A stretch of 64,000 nucleotides of DNA from Enterobacter sp. JUb54. GTDB lineage: Bacteria; Pseudomonadota; Gammaproteobacteria; Enterobacterales; Enterobacteriaceae. The notes below the pieces were generated by a model. It saw only the letters and a list, made by a program, of their open reading frames with translations, was not told the DNA's origin and searched no databases. Positions 53,392 through 64,000 of this stretch are shown here, one piece after another. The position numbers and the translations under genes were made by a program. The first letter of the stretch is position 1. Each line of letters starts with the position of its first letter. The stretch spans positions 4,402,001 through 4,466,000 of the forward strand of contig NZ_CP060418.1 in assembly GCF_014298075.1 (NCBI RefSeq), in the 5' to 3' direction.

Positions 53392-54714
53392 ATGACAGCA
53401 GTTCCGCTTTGGTTAATTCAGAACGTACGTCTGCCGGACCGCTACGGGTTATGGCAGATTGCGATAGATAAAGGCTGTTTTGGCGATATCACCCCGATGG
53501 GTGACGCGCGCAGTGAAAGTTACGAAGTGCTCAACGCCCGTGGAGGGCTGGCTATTCCGCCGTTTATTGAACCGCATATTCACCTGGATACCACCCAAAC
53601 CGCCGGCGAGCCAAACTGGAACCAGTCCGGTACGCTGTTTGAGGGTATTGAGCGCTGGGCCGAGCGCAAGGCGTTGCTGAGCCACGAGGATGTGAAAGCC
53701 CGGGCGTGGAAAACCCTGAAGTGGCAAATTGCCAACGGGATCCAGTTTGTTCGTACCCACGTTGACGTTTCTGACCCGACGCTGACCGCCCTAAAAGCGA
53801 TGCTGGAAGTGAAGCAGGAGGTAGCGCCGTGGGTAGATTTGCAGATCGTCGCCTTCCCCCAGGAGGGGATTTTATCCTACCCCAATGGAGAGGTCCTGCT
53901 GGAAGAGGCGCTGCGCCTCGGAGCCGATGTGGTGGGCGCCATTCCGCACTTTGAGTTTACCCGCGAGTATGGCGTCGAATCGCTGCATATTGCGTTCCGT
54001 CTGGCGCAACAGTATCAGCGGCCGCTGGATATTCATTGCGATGAAATCGATGATGAGCAGTCGCGGTTTGTCGAAACCGTTGCCGCTCTGGCGCTGAAAG
54101 AGGGGATTGGCCCGCGGGTCACCGCCAGCCATACCACCGCGATGCACTCCTATAACGGCGCCTATACCTCACGGCTGTTCCGCCTGCTGAAGCTCTCGGG
54201 GATCAACTTCGTGGCTAACCCGCTGGTGAACATTCACCTCCAGGGACGGTTTGATGATTATCCGAAGCGCCGGGGTATTACCCGGGTGAAGGAGCTGATA
54301 GCGGCGGGCATTAACGTCTGCTTTGGTCACGATGATGTGTTCGACCCGTGGTATCCGCTCGGCACCGCCAACATGCTGCAGGTGCTGCATATGGGGTTAC
54401 ATGTCTGTCAGCTGATGGGTTATCAGCAGATTAACGACGGGCTGAAGCTTATCACCGACAACAGCGCCCGCACCTTCGGTCTGCAGGATTACGGCATTGT
54501 CCCGGGGAACCCGGCCAACCTGATTATTCTACCGGCGGAGAATGGTTTTGAAGCGGTGCGTTGTCAGGTACCGGTCCGCTGGTCGATTCGTCAGGGGCGG
54601 GTGATTGCCACGACGCAGCTGGCACAGACCTGGATCCAGACTGACCGAGGGGGAGAGGAGTTGTTCTTTACCAGAAACAGCCCCTTCGCGGATGCCAAGG
54701 GGCCGACAGCTTAA
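53392..54714 (+). CDS. codA: Cytosine deaminase
   Basis: The 440-residue amidohydrolase converts cytosine to uracil and ammonia. It is very similar to E. coli CodA, with the metal-binding EPHIHLD near residue 62, [22 protein letters not shown] and the catalytic [13 protein letters not shown]. It is about 13 residues longer at the C terminus. No codB permease is adjacent, unlike the E. coli codBA operon, and the gene sits between nirB and tsgA. Its stop lies four bases from the tsgA stop, so the two converge. Confidence 0.94.
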   Translation: MTAVPLWLIQNVRLPDRYGLWQIAIDKGCFGDITPMGDARSESYEVLNARGGLAIPPFIEPHIHLDTTQTAGEPNWNQSGTLFEGIERWAERKALLSHEDVKARAWKTLKWQIANGIQFVRTHVDVSDPTLTALKAMLEVKQEVAPWVDLQIVAFPQEGILSYPNGEVLLEEALRLGADVVGAIPHFEFTREYGVESLHIAFRLAQQYQRPLDIHCDEIDDEQSRFVETVAALALKEGIGPRVTASHTTAMHSYNGAYTSRLFRLLKLSGINFVANPLVNIHLQGRFDDYPKRRGITRVKELIAAGINVCFGHDDVFDPWYPLGTANMLQVLHMGLHVCQLMGYQQINDGLKLITDNSARTFGLQDYGIVPGNPANLIILPAENGFEAVRCQVPVRWSIRQGRVIATTQLAQTWIQTDRGGEELFFTRNSPFADAKGPTA

Positions 54715-54718
54715 AGGC

Positions 54719-55903
54719 TTAGTGAGACGCCGCTGCCATGTTGTGCTGGCGGTGGCGGGAGACGAACCCGAGGATCAGGCACATCACAAAGACCACGGCG
54801 TAGAGGCCGTTAGCGGTGTGCAGTGCAGCCAGTGGGCCGCTGGCTGCCACAATCGGGCCGGTGACGACGAAGGTCAGCATGGTGCCGATGGTGCCGCAGG
54901 TCAGAACGAAGTTCACCAGCTTCGGCGACGCCACTTTGGTCTGCAGTGAACCCAGAGTGATGAGCGAGGTGTAAATCGCGCTGGAGAAGAAGCCCAGGGT
55001 CAGGATAAACCACGGCATGTGCTCCGGCGAACCGTTGATGAACAGATACATCAGCACCGTTGCCAGGCCCGCCAGAACGGTGAGGATCCGCTGAAGGTCG
55101 AAGAAGCGCAGGATAAAGCTGAATGACCACATACCAATCATGTAAGACATCCAGAAGTCACTCACCAGTTGACCACCGTCGGCCAGGCTCATGCCCAGAG
55201 TCTTCGCGTATTCAGGCACCCAGGAGATAAAGCCCAGCTGGCCGAGGATATAGCACAGCGCCGCGATAGCGAGGAACAGCACGCCGATGCCCCACTTTTC
55301 TTTGACCACAGGCTGGTTGTCCTGCTGTGCTTTTTTACCAAGAACCGGGAATTCACAGCCGAAAGTCAGCACAAAGATCGCCACGTAGACCAGACCAATG
55401 CAGGCGTATACCCAGTACCACTCGATGCTACGGGCCAGCAGGAAGGCGGCGACCATTGGGAAAATCATCCCCGCCATGCTGAAGAAGGAGTCGGTAAACA
55501 GCAGGCGCGCGCCGCGCTGACGGCCTTCATACATGTGGGTAATCAGGAAAGTACCGATCGACATGGTAATCCCGCTAACCAGACCCAGGACGAACATCGA
55601 GGCGGAAAACAGCGCCAGGCTGTGGCTGGTCATCAGCCCGGCCACGGCCAGTACCATCAGGATAAAGCCAAAACGGAGCTGAGTTTTCAGCGGGACAATT
55701 TCCATCAGCCAGGCGTTCAGGAAGATAGAGATCAGGATACCGGCGTTGAGGAAAGTAAAAGTGTTACTCATACTGGAAACCGGCAGGTGGAAATAATCGG
55801 CGATATTTCCCATCACCATTCCGGTGACGATCACCAACGCACCGGTAAGGGCGTAGGAGAAGAAGCTGATCCATGTGAGCTTGATACGGTTGCTGTTAGT
55901 CAT
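54719..55903 (-). CDS. tsgA: Major facilitator TsgA
   Basis: The 394-residue protein is very hydrophobic, with about 12 membrane segments, and belongs to the major facilitator superfamily. It is close to E. coli TsgA (YhfC) throughout, for example [13 protein letters not shown] and [14 protein letters not shown]. Substrate is unknown; the name comes from a tellurite/selenite-induced Salmonella gene. It is divergent from ppiA. The last four residues end in a serine-rich tail. Confidence 0.93.
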   Translation of the reverse strand: MTNSNRIKLTWISFFSYALTGALVIVTGMVMGNIADYFHLPVSSMSNTFTFLNAGILISIFLNAWLMEIVPLKTQLRFGFILMVLAVAGLMTSHSLALFSASMFVLGLVSGITMSIGTFLITHMYEGRQRGARLLFTDSFFSMAGMIFPMVAAFLLARSIEWYWVYACIGLVYVAIFVLTFGCEFPVLGKKAQQDNQPVVKEKWGIGVLFLAIAALCYILGQLGFISWVPEYAKTLGMSLADGGQLVSDFWMSYMIGMWSFSFILRFFDLQRILTVLAGLATVLMYLFINGSPEHMPWFILTLGFFSSAIYTSLITLGSLQTKVASPKLVNFVLTCGTIGTMLTFVVTGPIVAASGPLAALHTANGLYAVVFVMCLILGFVSRHRQHNMAAASH

Positions 55904-56749
<846 letters not shown>

Positions 56750-56761
56750 GCTTTTCTTCCC

Positions 56762-56784
56762 GCGCGGGTAATTATCGCCCGCGC
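56762..56784 (+). terminator. Possible weak terminator after ppiA
   Basis: GCGCGGG pairs with CCCGCGC across a nine-base loop 12 bases after the ppiA stop. The following CTTATC is short of T residues, so termination may be partial. Confidence 0.4.
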
Positions 56785-56911
56785 CTTATCGCCCGTTCTG
56801 TATCAGCGGAAAGGGCGATTCCGACCCTTCTGCACGGATGTTTCGCAAAGTGATAAGCGCAACACCATAATCTGAGTAGAATAGCCCGGTTTTGTTTTTT
56901 CCGGAGCCATC

Positions 56912-57475
56912 ATGATCCTGCTTATCGATAACTATGATTCTTTCACCTGGAACCTGTACCAGTATTTTTGCGAGCTGGGGGCGGAGGTGCTGGTCAGGCG
57001 CAACGATGAGTTGACGCTTGAGGAGATTGCGGCGCTGGCGCCGGAGAAAATTGTTATCTCGCCCGGGCCCTGTACGCCGAATGAGTCCGGCATCTCGCTG
57101 GCGGTTATCGCGCACTACGCCGGTCGGGTTCCGCTGCTGGGGGTTTGCCTGGGCCATCAGGCGATTGCGCAGGTCTTTGGGGCCACTATCGTACGCGCCG
57201 CCACCGTCATGCACGGCAAAACCTCCCCCATCCGCCACAACGGCTCCGGGGTTTTCCTGGGGCTGAATAATCCGCTGGTGGTCACCCGCTATCACTCTTT
57301 ACTGATTGATCCTGCAACGCTTCCCGACTGCTTTGACGTAACGGCGCGTAGCGAGAGCGGTGAAATTATGGGGATTCGCCATCGCGAGTGGGATCTCGAA
57401 GGGGTACAGTTCCACCCGGAGAGTATTCTCAGCGAGCAGGGGCATCAGCTGCTGGCAAACTTCCTCAATCGATGA
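56912..57475 (+). CDS. pabA: Aminodeoxychorismate synthase, glutamine amidotransferase subunit
   Basis: The 187-residue class I amidotransferase supplies ammonia to PabB for p-aminobenzoate and folate synthesis. The nucleophile is Cys79 in GVCLGHQ, and the partner His and Glu are in VQFHPES. It closely resembles TrpG-type domains, but the context next to argD and its length identify PabA. An ERIC-like element follows before argD. Confidence 0.96.
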   Translation: MILLIDNYDSFTWNLYQYFCELGAEVLVRRNDELTLEEIAALAPEKIVISPGPCTPNESGISLAVIAHYAGRVPLLGVCLGHQAIAQVFGATIVRAATVMHGKTSPIRHNGSGVFLGLNNPLVVTRYHSLLIDPATLPDCFDVTARSESGEIMGIRHREWDLEGVQFHPESILSEQGHQLLANFLNR

Positions 57476-57483
57476 TTTATACC

Positions 57484-57592
57484 TTTCATCCTTCAAGTTG
57501 CCTGGATGTATGAGCCTCATTGATGGTGAGGCTCACCCTTCTGGCCAGCGCTTAGTCGCTTCACCTCACAACCCGAATTATTTTGGCGATAC
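57484..57592. repeat. ERIC-type palindromic element between pabA and argD
   Basis: The left end TTTCATCCTTCAAGTTGC and right end CAACCCGAATTATTTTGG are the typical termini of a repeat common in enterobacterial intergenic regions. The centre has a nine-base-pair hairpin (TGAGCCTCA at 57511 and TGAGGCTCA at 57527). Only a diverged middle remains. Confidence 0.6.
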
Positions 57593-57624
57593 AGTTGCCA
57601 TTAATTGATTTTTTATGCATATTT

Positions 57625-57642
57625 TGTGATTAGATTATCACA
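57625..57642 (+). promoter_or_regulatory. Possible ARG box / palindrome at argD
   Basis: The symmetric TGTGAT-TAGATT-ATCACA lies 35 bases before the argD start. It fits the ArgR half-site pattern TGAAT/ATTCA loosely (TGATT, TATCA) and the CRP pattern with the wrong spacing. ArgR repression of argD is expected in this group. Confidence 0.35.
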
Positions 57643-57649
57643 ATAATGA

Positions 57650-60965
<3,316 letters not shown>

Positions 60966-60975
60966 CAGGGGGAGA

Positions 60976-61011
60976 CAAAAACGGCGTATTGCGTGGGCAA
61001 CACGCCGTTTT
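60976..61011 (-). terminator. Intrinsic terminator of crp
   Basis: On the minus strand AAAACGGCGT and ACGCCGTTTT form a long stem with an inner GTTGCCCACGCAAT loop, ending in T5. It lies seven bases after the crp stop. Confidence 0.85.
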
Positions 61012-61017
61012 AACGAC

Positions 61018-61650
61018 TTAACGCGTACCGTAAACGACGATAGTTTTACCGTGTGCGGAGATCAGATTCTGATCTTCCAGCATCTTCAGAATACGGCCGA
61101 CGGTTTCGCGGGAGCAACCGACGATCTGACCAATTTCCTGGCGGGTAATTTTAATTTGCATACCATCAGGGTGGGTCATGGCGTCCGGCTGTTTAGCCAG
61201 ATTCAGCAGCGTCTGAGCGATACGACCGGTGACGTCGAGGAAGGCAAGGTTACCCACTTTTTCGGAGGTGACCTGCAGACGACGAGCCATCTGCGACGAC
61301 AAGCGCATCAGAATATCCGGGTTAACCTGGATCAGCTGACGGAATTTTTTGTAAGAGATTTCGGCCACTTCACATGCGGTTTTTGCACGTACCCAGGCGC
61401 TACGCTCCTGGCCTTCTTCAAACAAGCCTAATTCACCGATGAAATCGCCCTGGTTGAGGTAAGAGAGGATCATCTCTTTACCTTCTTCATCCTTGATGAG
61501 CACAGCCACAGAGCCTTTGACGATGTAGTACAACGTTTCTGCTTTTTCACCCTGGTGGATCAGCGTGCTTTTCGATGGGTACTTATGAATATGGCAATGA
61601 GACAAGAACCATTCGAGGGTAGGGTCTGTTTGCGGTTTGCCAAGCACCAT
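61018..61650 (-). CDS. crp: cAMP receptor protein (CRP)
   Basis: The 210-residue global regulator has an N-terminal cyclic-nucleotide domain with the phosphate-binding [16 protein letters not shown] (Glu73, Arg83, Ser84 counting Met), a long dimerisation helix containing Thr and Ser contacting adenine (QVTSEKVG), and a C-terminal helix-turn-helix ([20 protein letters not shown]). It activates glp, mal, gnt, pck and many other operons, several of them in this window. The sequence is almost the same as E. coli CRP. Confidence 0.98.
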   Translation of the reverse strand: MVLGKPQTDPTLEWFLSHCHIHKYPSKSTLIHQGEKAETLYYIVKGSVAVLIKDEEGKEMILSYLNQGDFIGELGLFEEGQERSAWVRAKTACEVAEISYKKFRQLIQVNPDILMRLSSQMARRLQVTSEKVGNLAFLDVTGRIAQTLLNLAKQPDAMTHPDGMQIKITRQEIGQIVGCSRETVGRILKMLEDQNLISAHGKTIVVYGTR

Positions 61651-61955
61651 GCGCGGTTATCCTCTGTTATAAGCTATCTCCGGGTGCCGACACTACACGG
61701 CATCCGGGCATGCAATCGTATTGTTTCCCTATGCCTGGGAAATGGCTGGTGATTTTTCTTCAGCCTGTAATGTGAACTCCTCTGCATACATGCAATACAT
61801 CAATGTAATACTGTAGCATCCCGACTGTTTTAGCATAGCTTTTGCCGCATGTCTCCTGGTGTCTCGCTTCAGCATGATGTAGGTCGCCTTCCGTTGCGAG
61901 AATTGTTATGTGCGCGTAATCTGTCAGGAAAATTGCAACCTCGGAGTTAAATTTT
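61651..61955. promoter_or_regulatory. crp-yhfA divergent control region
   Basis: This 305-base gap closely follows the E. coli crp promoter and its long untranslated leader, including AAAGCTATGCTAAAACAGTC and CTACAGT on the minus strand. A CRP site lies in the leader, and a divergent transcript can arise here. No other gene is visible. Confidence 0.7.
61771..61786 (-). promoter_or_regulatory. CRP autoregulatory site in the crp leader
   Basis: TGTGA-ACTCCT-CTGCA on the plus strand corresponds to the known downstream CRP site of E. coli crp (TGCAAAGGACGTCACA region). Binding here represses crp by favouring a divergent promoter. Confidence 0.65.
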
Positions 61956-62360
61956 ATGCAAGCTCGTGTGAAATGGGTTGAAGGGTTAACCTTCATCGGA
62001 GAGTCCGCATCAGGTCACCAGATTCTGATGGACGGCAACTCCGGAGATAAAGCGCCAAGCCCGATGGAAATGGTGTTGATGGCGGCGGGCGGATGCAGCG
62101 CGATTGATGTTGTGTCTATTTTGCAGAAAGGGCGTCACGATGTGACCAACTGTGAGGTGAAGCTGACCTCTGAACGCCGGGAAGAGGCGCCGCGCCTGTT
62201 TACCCATATCAACATGCATTTCATTGTGACCGGCAAAGAGCTGAAGGATGCGGCGGTATCGCGTGCGGTGGATCTGTCGGCAGAGAAATATTGCTCGGTG
62301 GCGCTGATGCTGCAAAAAGCAGTCAACATCACCCACACCTATGAAGTCATTGAAGGCTAA
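61956..62360 (+). CDS. yhfA: OsmC/Ohr-family protein YhfA
   Basis: The 134-residue protein has the OsmC fold with GGCSAIDVVSIL (reactive Cys near residue 47) and a second Cys in KYCSVALML, the pair used by organic hydroperoxide-reducing members. E. coli YhfA has a known structure but no defined role. The gene is divergent from crp. It ends before a strong terminator. Confidence 0.92.
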   Translation: MQARVKWVEGLTFIGESASGHQILMDGNSGDKAPSPMEMVLMAAGGCSAIDVVSILQKGRHDVTNCEVKLTSERREEAPRLFTHINMHFIVTGKELKDAAVSRAVDLSAEKYCSVALMLQKAVNITHTYEVIEG

Positions 62361-62393
62361 CCGACGGCAGGATAGTGCCAGGTAGCAGAGAAC

Positions 62394-62424
62394 AACCCCG
62401 GTCGTTATGCGTCCGGGGTTTTTT
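62394..62424. terminator. Terminator between yhfA and prkB
   Basis: AACCCCGG pairs with CCGGGGTT and is followed by TTTTT on the plus strand. It ends the yhfA transcript and lies five bases from the prkB stop. Confidence 0.8.
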
Positions 62425-62428
62425 ATGG

Positions 62429-63298
62429 CTAGTCGATCTTTCTGCCTTCCATCAGGCGCTCTACCAGCGGCGTCATGATCAGCTCCATCGCCAGACCCAT
62501 TTTGCCCCCCGGAACCACCAGCGTATTGATATGCGAGATAAACGATCCCTGCAGCATCGCGAGCAGCCACGGGAAATCGATATCCTGCAGATTACGGAAG
62601 TGGATCACCACAAAGCTTTCATCCAGTGAAGGGATGCCTTTCGCCGCAAACGGGTTCGAGGTATCGACGGTGGGGACTCGCTGGAAGTTGATATGGGTAC
62701 GGGAAAACTGCGGGGTGATGAAGTTGATGTAGTCCTCCATCGAACGCACCACGGAATCCATTACCGCTTCACGGGAATGGCCGCGCTCGCTGGTATCCCG
62801 GATAAGCTTCTGGATCCATTCCAGATTGACAATCGGCACCACCCCGACCAGCAGGTCGACATTTTGCGCGACGTTGTACTGCGGGGTGACCACGCCGCCA
62901 TGCAGCCCTTCATAAAACAGGACGTCGGTTGGTTCCGGGAGCGGCTGCCACGGCGTGAAGGTACCTGGAACCTGATTCCACGGGACCGCTTCGTCATAGG
63001 TATGCAGGTATTTTCGCGACTGGCCGCTGCCGTTGCGCCCGTATTCAAGGAAGGTATTTTCCAGCAGGCCGAAGTCGTTGGCTTCCGGGCCGAAGTAGCT
63101 GATGTGCTTGCCCTGATCGCGCGCTTTGCGGATCGCCATGTCCATTTCCGGGCGGGTGTAGCGATGGAAGCTGTCGCCTTCGACTTCCGCAGAACGCAGA
63201 TTCAGCTGTGCGAAAATTTTACGAAAGGCGAGGCTGGTGGTCGTGGTTCCCGCACCGCTGGAACCCGTGACGGCAATCACCGGATGTTTGGCAGACAT
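62429..63298 (-). CDS. prkB: Phosphoribulokinase-like protein PrkB
   Basis: The 289-residue protein belongs to the phosphoribulokinase/uridine kinase P-loop family, with Walker A GSSGAGTTTTS (residues 12-22) and FYEGLHGG. It is nearly the same as E. coli YhfA-neighbour PrkB. No Rubisco is expected in this lineage, so its true substrate is unknown. It lies next to yheU and yheT as in related genomes. Confidence 0.92.
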   Translation of the reverse strand: MSAKHPVIAVTGSSGAGTTTTSLAFRKIFAQLNLRSAEVEGDSFHRYTRPEMDMAIRKARDQGKHISYFGPEANDFGLLENTFLEYGRNGSGQSRKYLHTYDEAVPWNQVPGTFTPWQPLPEPTDVLFYEGLHGGVVTPQYNVAQNVDLLVGVVPIVNLEWIQKLIRDTSERGHSREAVMDSVVRSMEDYINFITPQFSRTHINFQRVPTVDTSNPFAAKGIPSLDESFVVIHFRNLQDIDFPWLLAMLQGSFISHINTLVVPGGKMGLAMELIMTPLVERLMEGRKID

Positions 63299-63334
63299 AA
63301 CAACTCCCAGATTAAACGATGGTGTGGTGCCGCC

Positions 63335-63553
63335 TTAGCCGTGGAACTGCTTGCGGGGCATAATGTTGACCGTTTCGTGTAGTTCAGACCACACCAGCAC
63401 GGCTTCTCCGCTTTTTAACTGTTGTTTGACGTCGGCGACTTTATCCACCAGCGAGCGTTCATGTTCACCATAATCGGTGCCTTCACGCAATACAAAGCTT
63501 TCGATCAGGTTATCCAGCGTTTCGGGATCCAGATCGTGCCAGGGAATAATCAT
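63335..63553 (-). CDS. yheU: Conserved protein YheU (UPF0270)
   Basis: The 72-residue protein starts [19 protein letters not shown] and matches E. coli YheU along its length. I start at ATG 63553 with GGGAG upstream; the longer reading from 63607 overlaps yheT and adds 18 unconserved residues. Function is unknown. It lies two bases from the yheT stop, so it is likely coupled to it. Confidence 0.92.
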   Translation of the reverse strand: MIIPWHDLDPETLDNLIESFVLREGTDYGEHERSLVDKVADVKQQLKSGEAVLVWSELHETVNIMPRKQFHG

Positions 63554-63555
63554 AT

Positions 63556-64000
63556 TTATGCTCCCAACCAACGGGTTAACCAGTCCGGAATGCGTCGTTC
63601 CAGCCACATTTCCGGCTTACGCAGCGTGCCGCCAACGAACCCGACGTGCCCGCCTTGCTCGGTCAGCTGATATTCGACATTTGCCGGCAGCTGTTCTTGC
63701 GGCGGGATAGAGTGGTGATCCATGAAAGGATCGTCCTTCGCGTGAATGATCAGCGTCGGCGTGGTGATATCACTTAATCGCGGCATCGCGCTGCACTGGC
63801 GATAGTAGTCTAGCGCATCGGCGAAGCCGTGGATTTTCGCGGTGATCATATCGTCAAACTCGCGGATACGGCGCATCCCTTTGAGCTGGCGTAAATCGAC
63901 CGGCAGCGAACCCGGGTAGGCCTTCAGCTTACGGGCCGCATTGGCCTTTAACAGGTTAAGCAGATAGCGCTGATAGACCCGGGAAAAGCCTTTATCCATA
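63556..64000 (-). CDS. yheT: Alpha/beta hydrolase YheT, C-terminal part (partial)
   Basis: The last 148 codons of this frame enter from the right edge; the N-terminal half, including the nucleophile, is outside. Visible are HAKDDPFMD (acid Asp) and [10 protein letters not shown] (catalytic His) of the esterase family COG0429. E. coli YheT is about 340 residues. The preceding part has [24 protein letters not shown], typical of this family. Substrate is unknown. Confidence 0.9.
   Translation of the reverse strand, partial: MDKGFSRVYQRYLLNLLKANAARKLKAYPGSLPVDLRQLKGMRRIREFDDMITAKIHGFADALDYYRQCSAMPRLSDITTPTLIIHAKDDPFMDHHSIPPQEQLPANVEYQLTEQGGHVGFVGGTLRKPEMWLERRIPDWLTRWLGA

Overview
This window is ordinary-looking chromosome of an enterobacterium. 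Gene content, order and protein sequence match the glg-glp-mal-gnt-feo-ompB-pck-mrcA-aro-dam-nir-crp segment of the Escherichia/Klebsiella group. The high G+C coding style, FeoC with a four-cysteine cluster, a codA gene between nirB and tsgA, and the lack of nirC, fic/yhfG and yhgE at their E. coli positions point to the Klebsiella/Raoultella/Enterobacter side rather than Escherichia. I cannot fix the species from sequence alone. I see no insertion sequence, prophage, CRISPR array, rRNA or tRNA, and every complete gene appears intact.

Layout. (1) 1-17.6 kb, carbon storage and sugar use: the end of glgC, then glgA and glgP (glycogen); glpD facing glpE-glpG-glpR (glycerol-3-phosphate); malT facing malP-malQ (maltodextrin); gntT (gluconate). 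(2) 17.6-26.3 kb: nfuA (Fe-S carrier), gntX, bioH (biotin), a small secreted DUF1471 protein, the feoABC ferrous iron operon, tex and greB. (3) 26.5-38.5 kb, envelope and stress: ompR-envZ, pckA, the yrfG-hslR-hslO group, igaA, nudE and mrcA. (4) 38.5-48.7 kb: the hofMNOPQ pilus/DNA-uptake-like operon, then the aroK-aroB-damX-dam-rpe-gph-trpS superoperon. (5) 48.7-64 kb: cysG, nirD and nirB (siroheme and nitrite reduction), codA, tsgA, ppiA, pabA, argD, yhfK, crp, yhfA, prkB, yheU and the 3' part of yheT.

Much of the regulation is readable. I see a GlpR operator and CRP site at glpD, MalT boxes at malP, a CRP site at malT, two GntR operators at gntT, a Fur box at feoA, FNR and NarL/NarP sites at nirB, and a CRP site in the crp leader. 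CRP, encoded here, is the likely activator of the glp, mal, gnt, pck and ppi units. Strong bidirectional terminators separate several convergent gene pairs.

I did not find a convincing new multi-gene system. The observations most worth a second look are an 11-codon leader ORF with a near-perfect Shine-Dalgarno just upstream of the stand-alone codA, an orphan plus-strand terminator with an AT-rich repeat tract upstream of feoA, two ERIC-like palindromic elements (aroK leader and pabA-argD gap), and the missing nirC and fic/yhfG.
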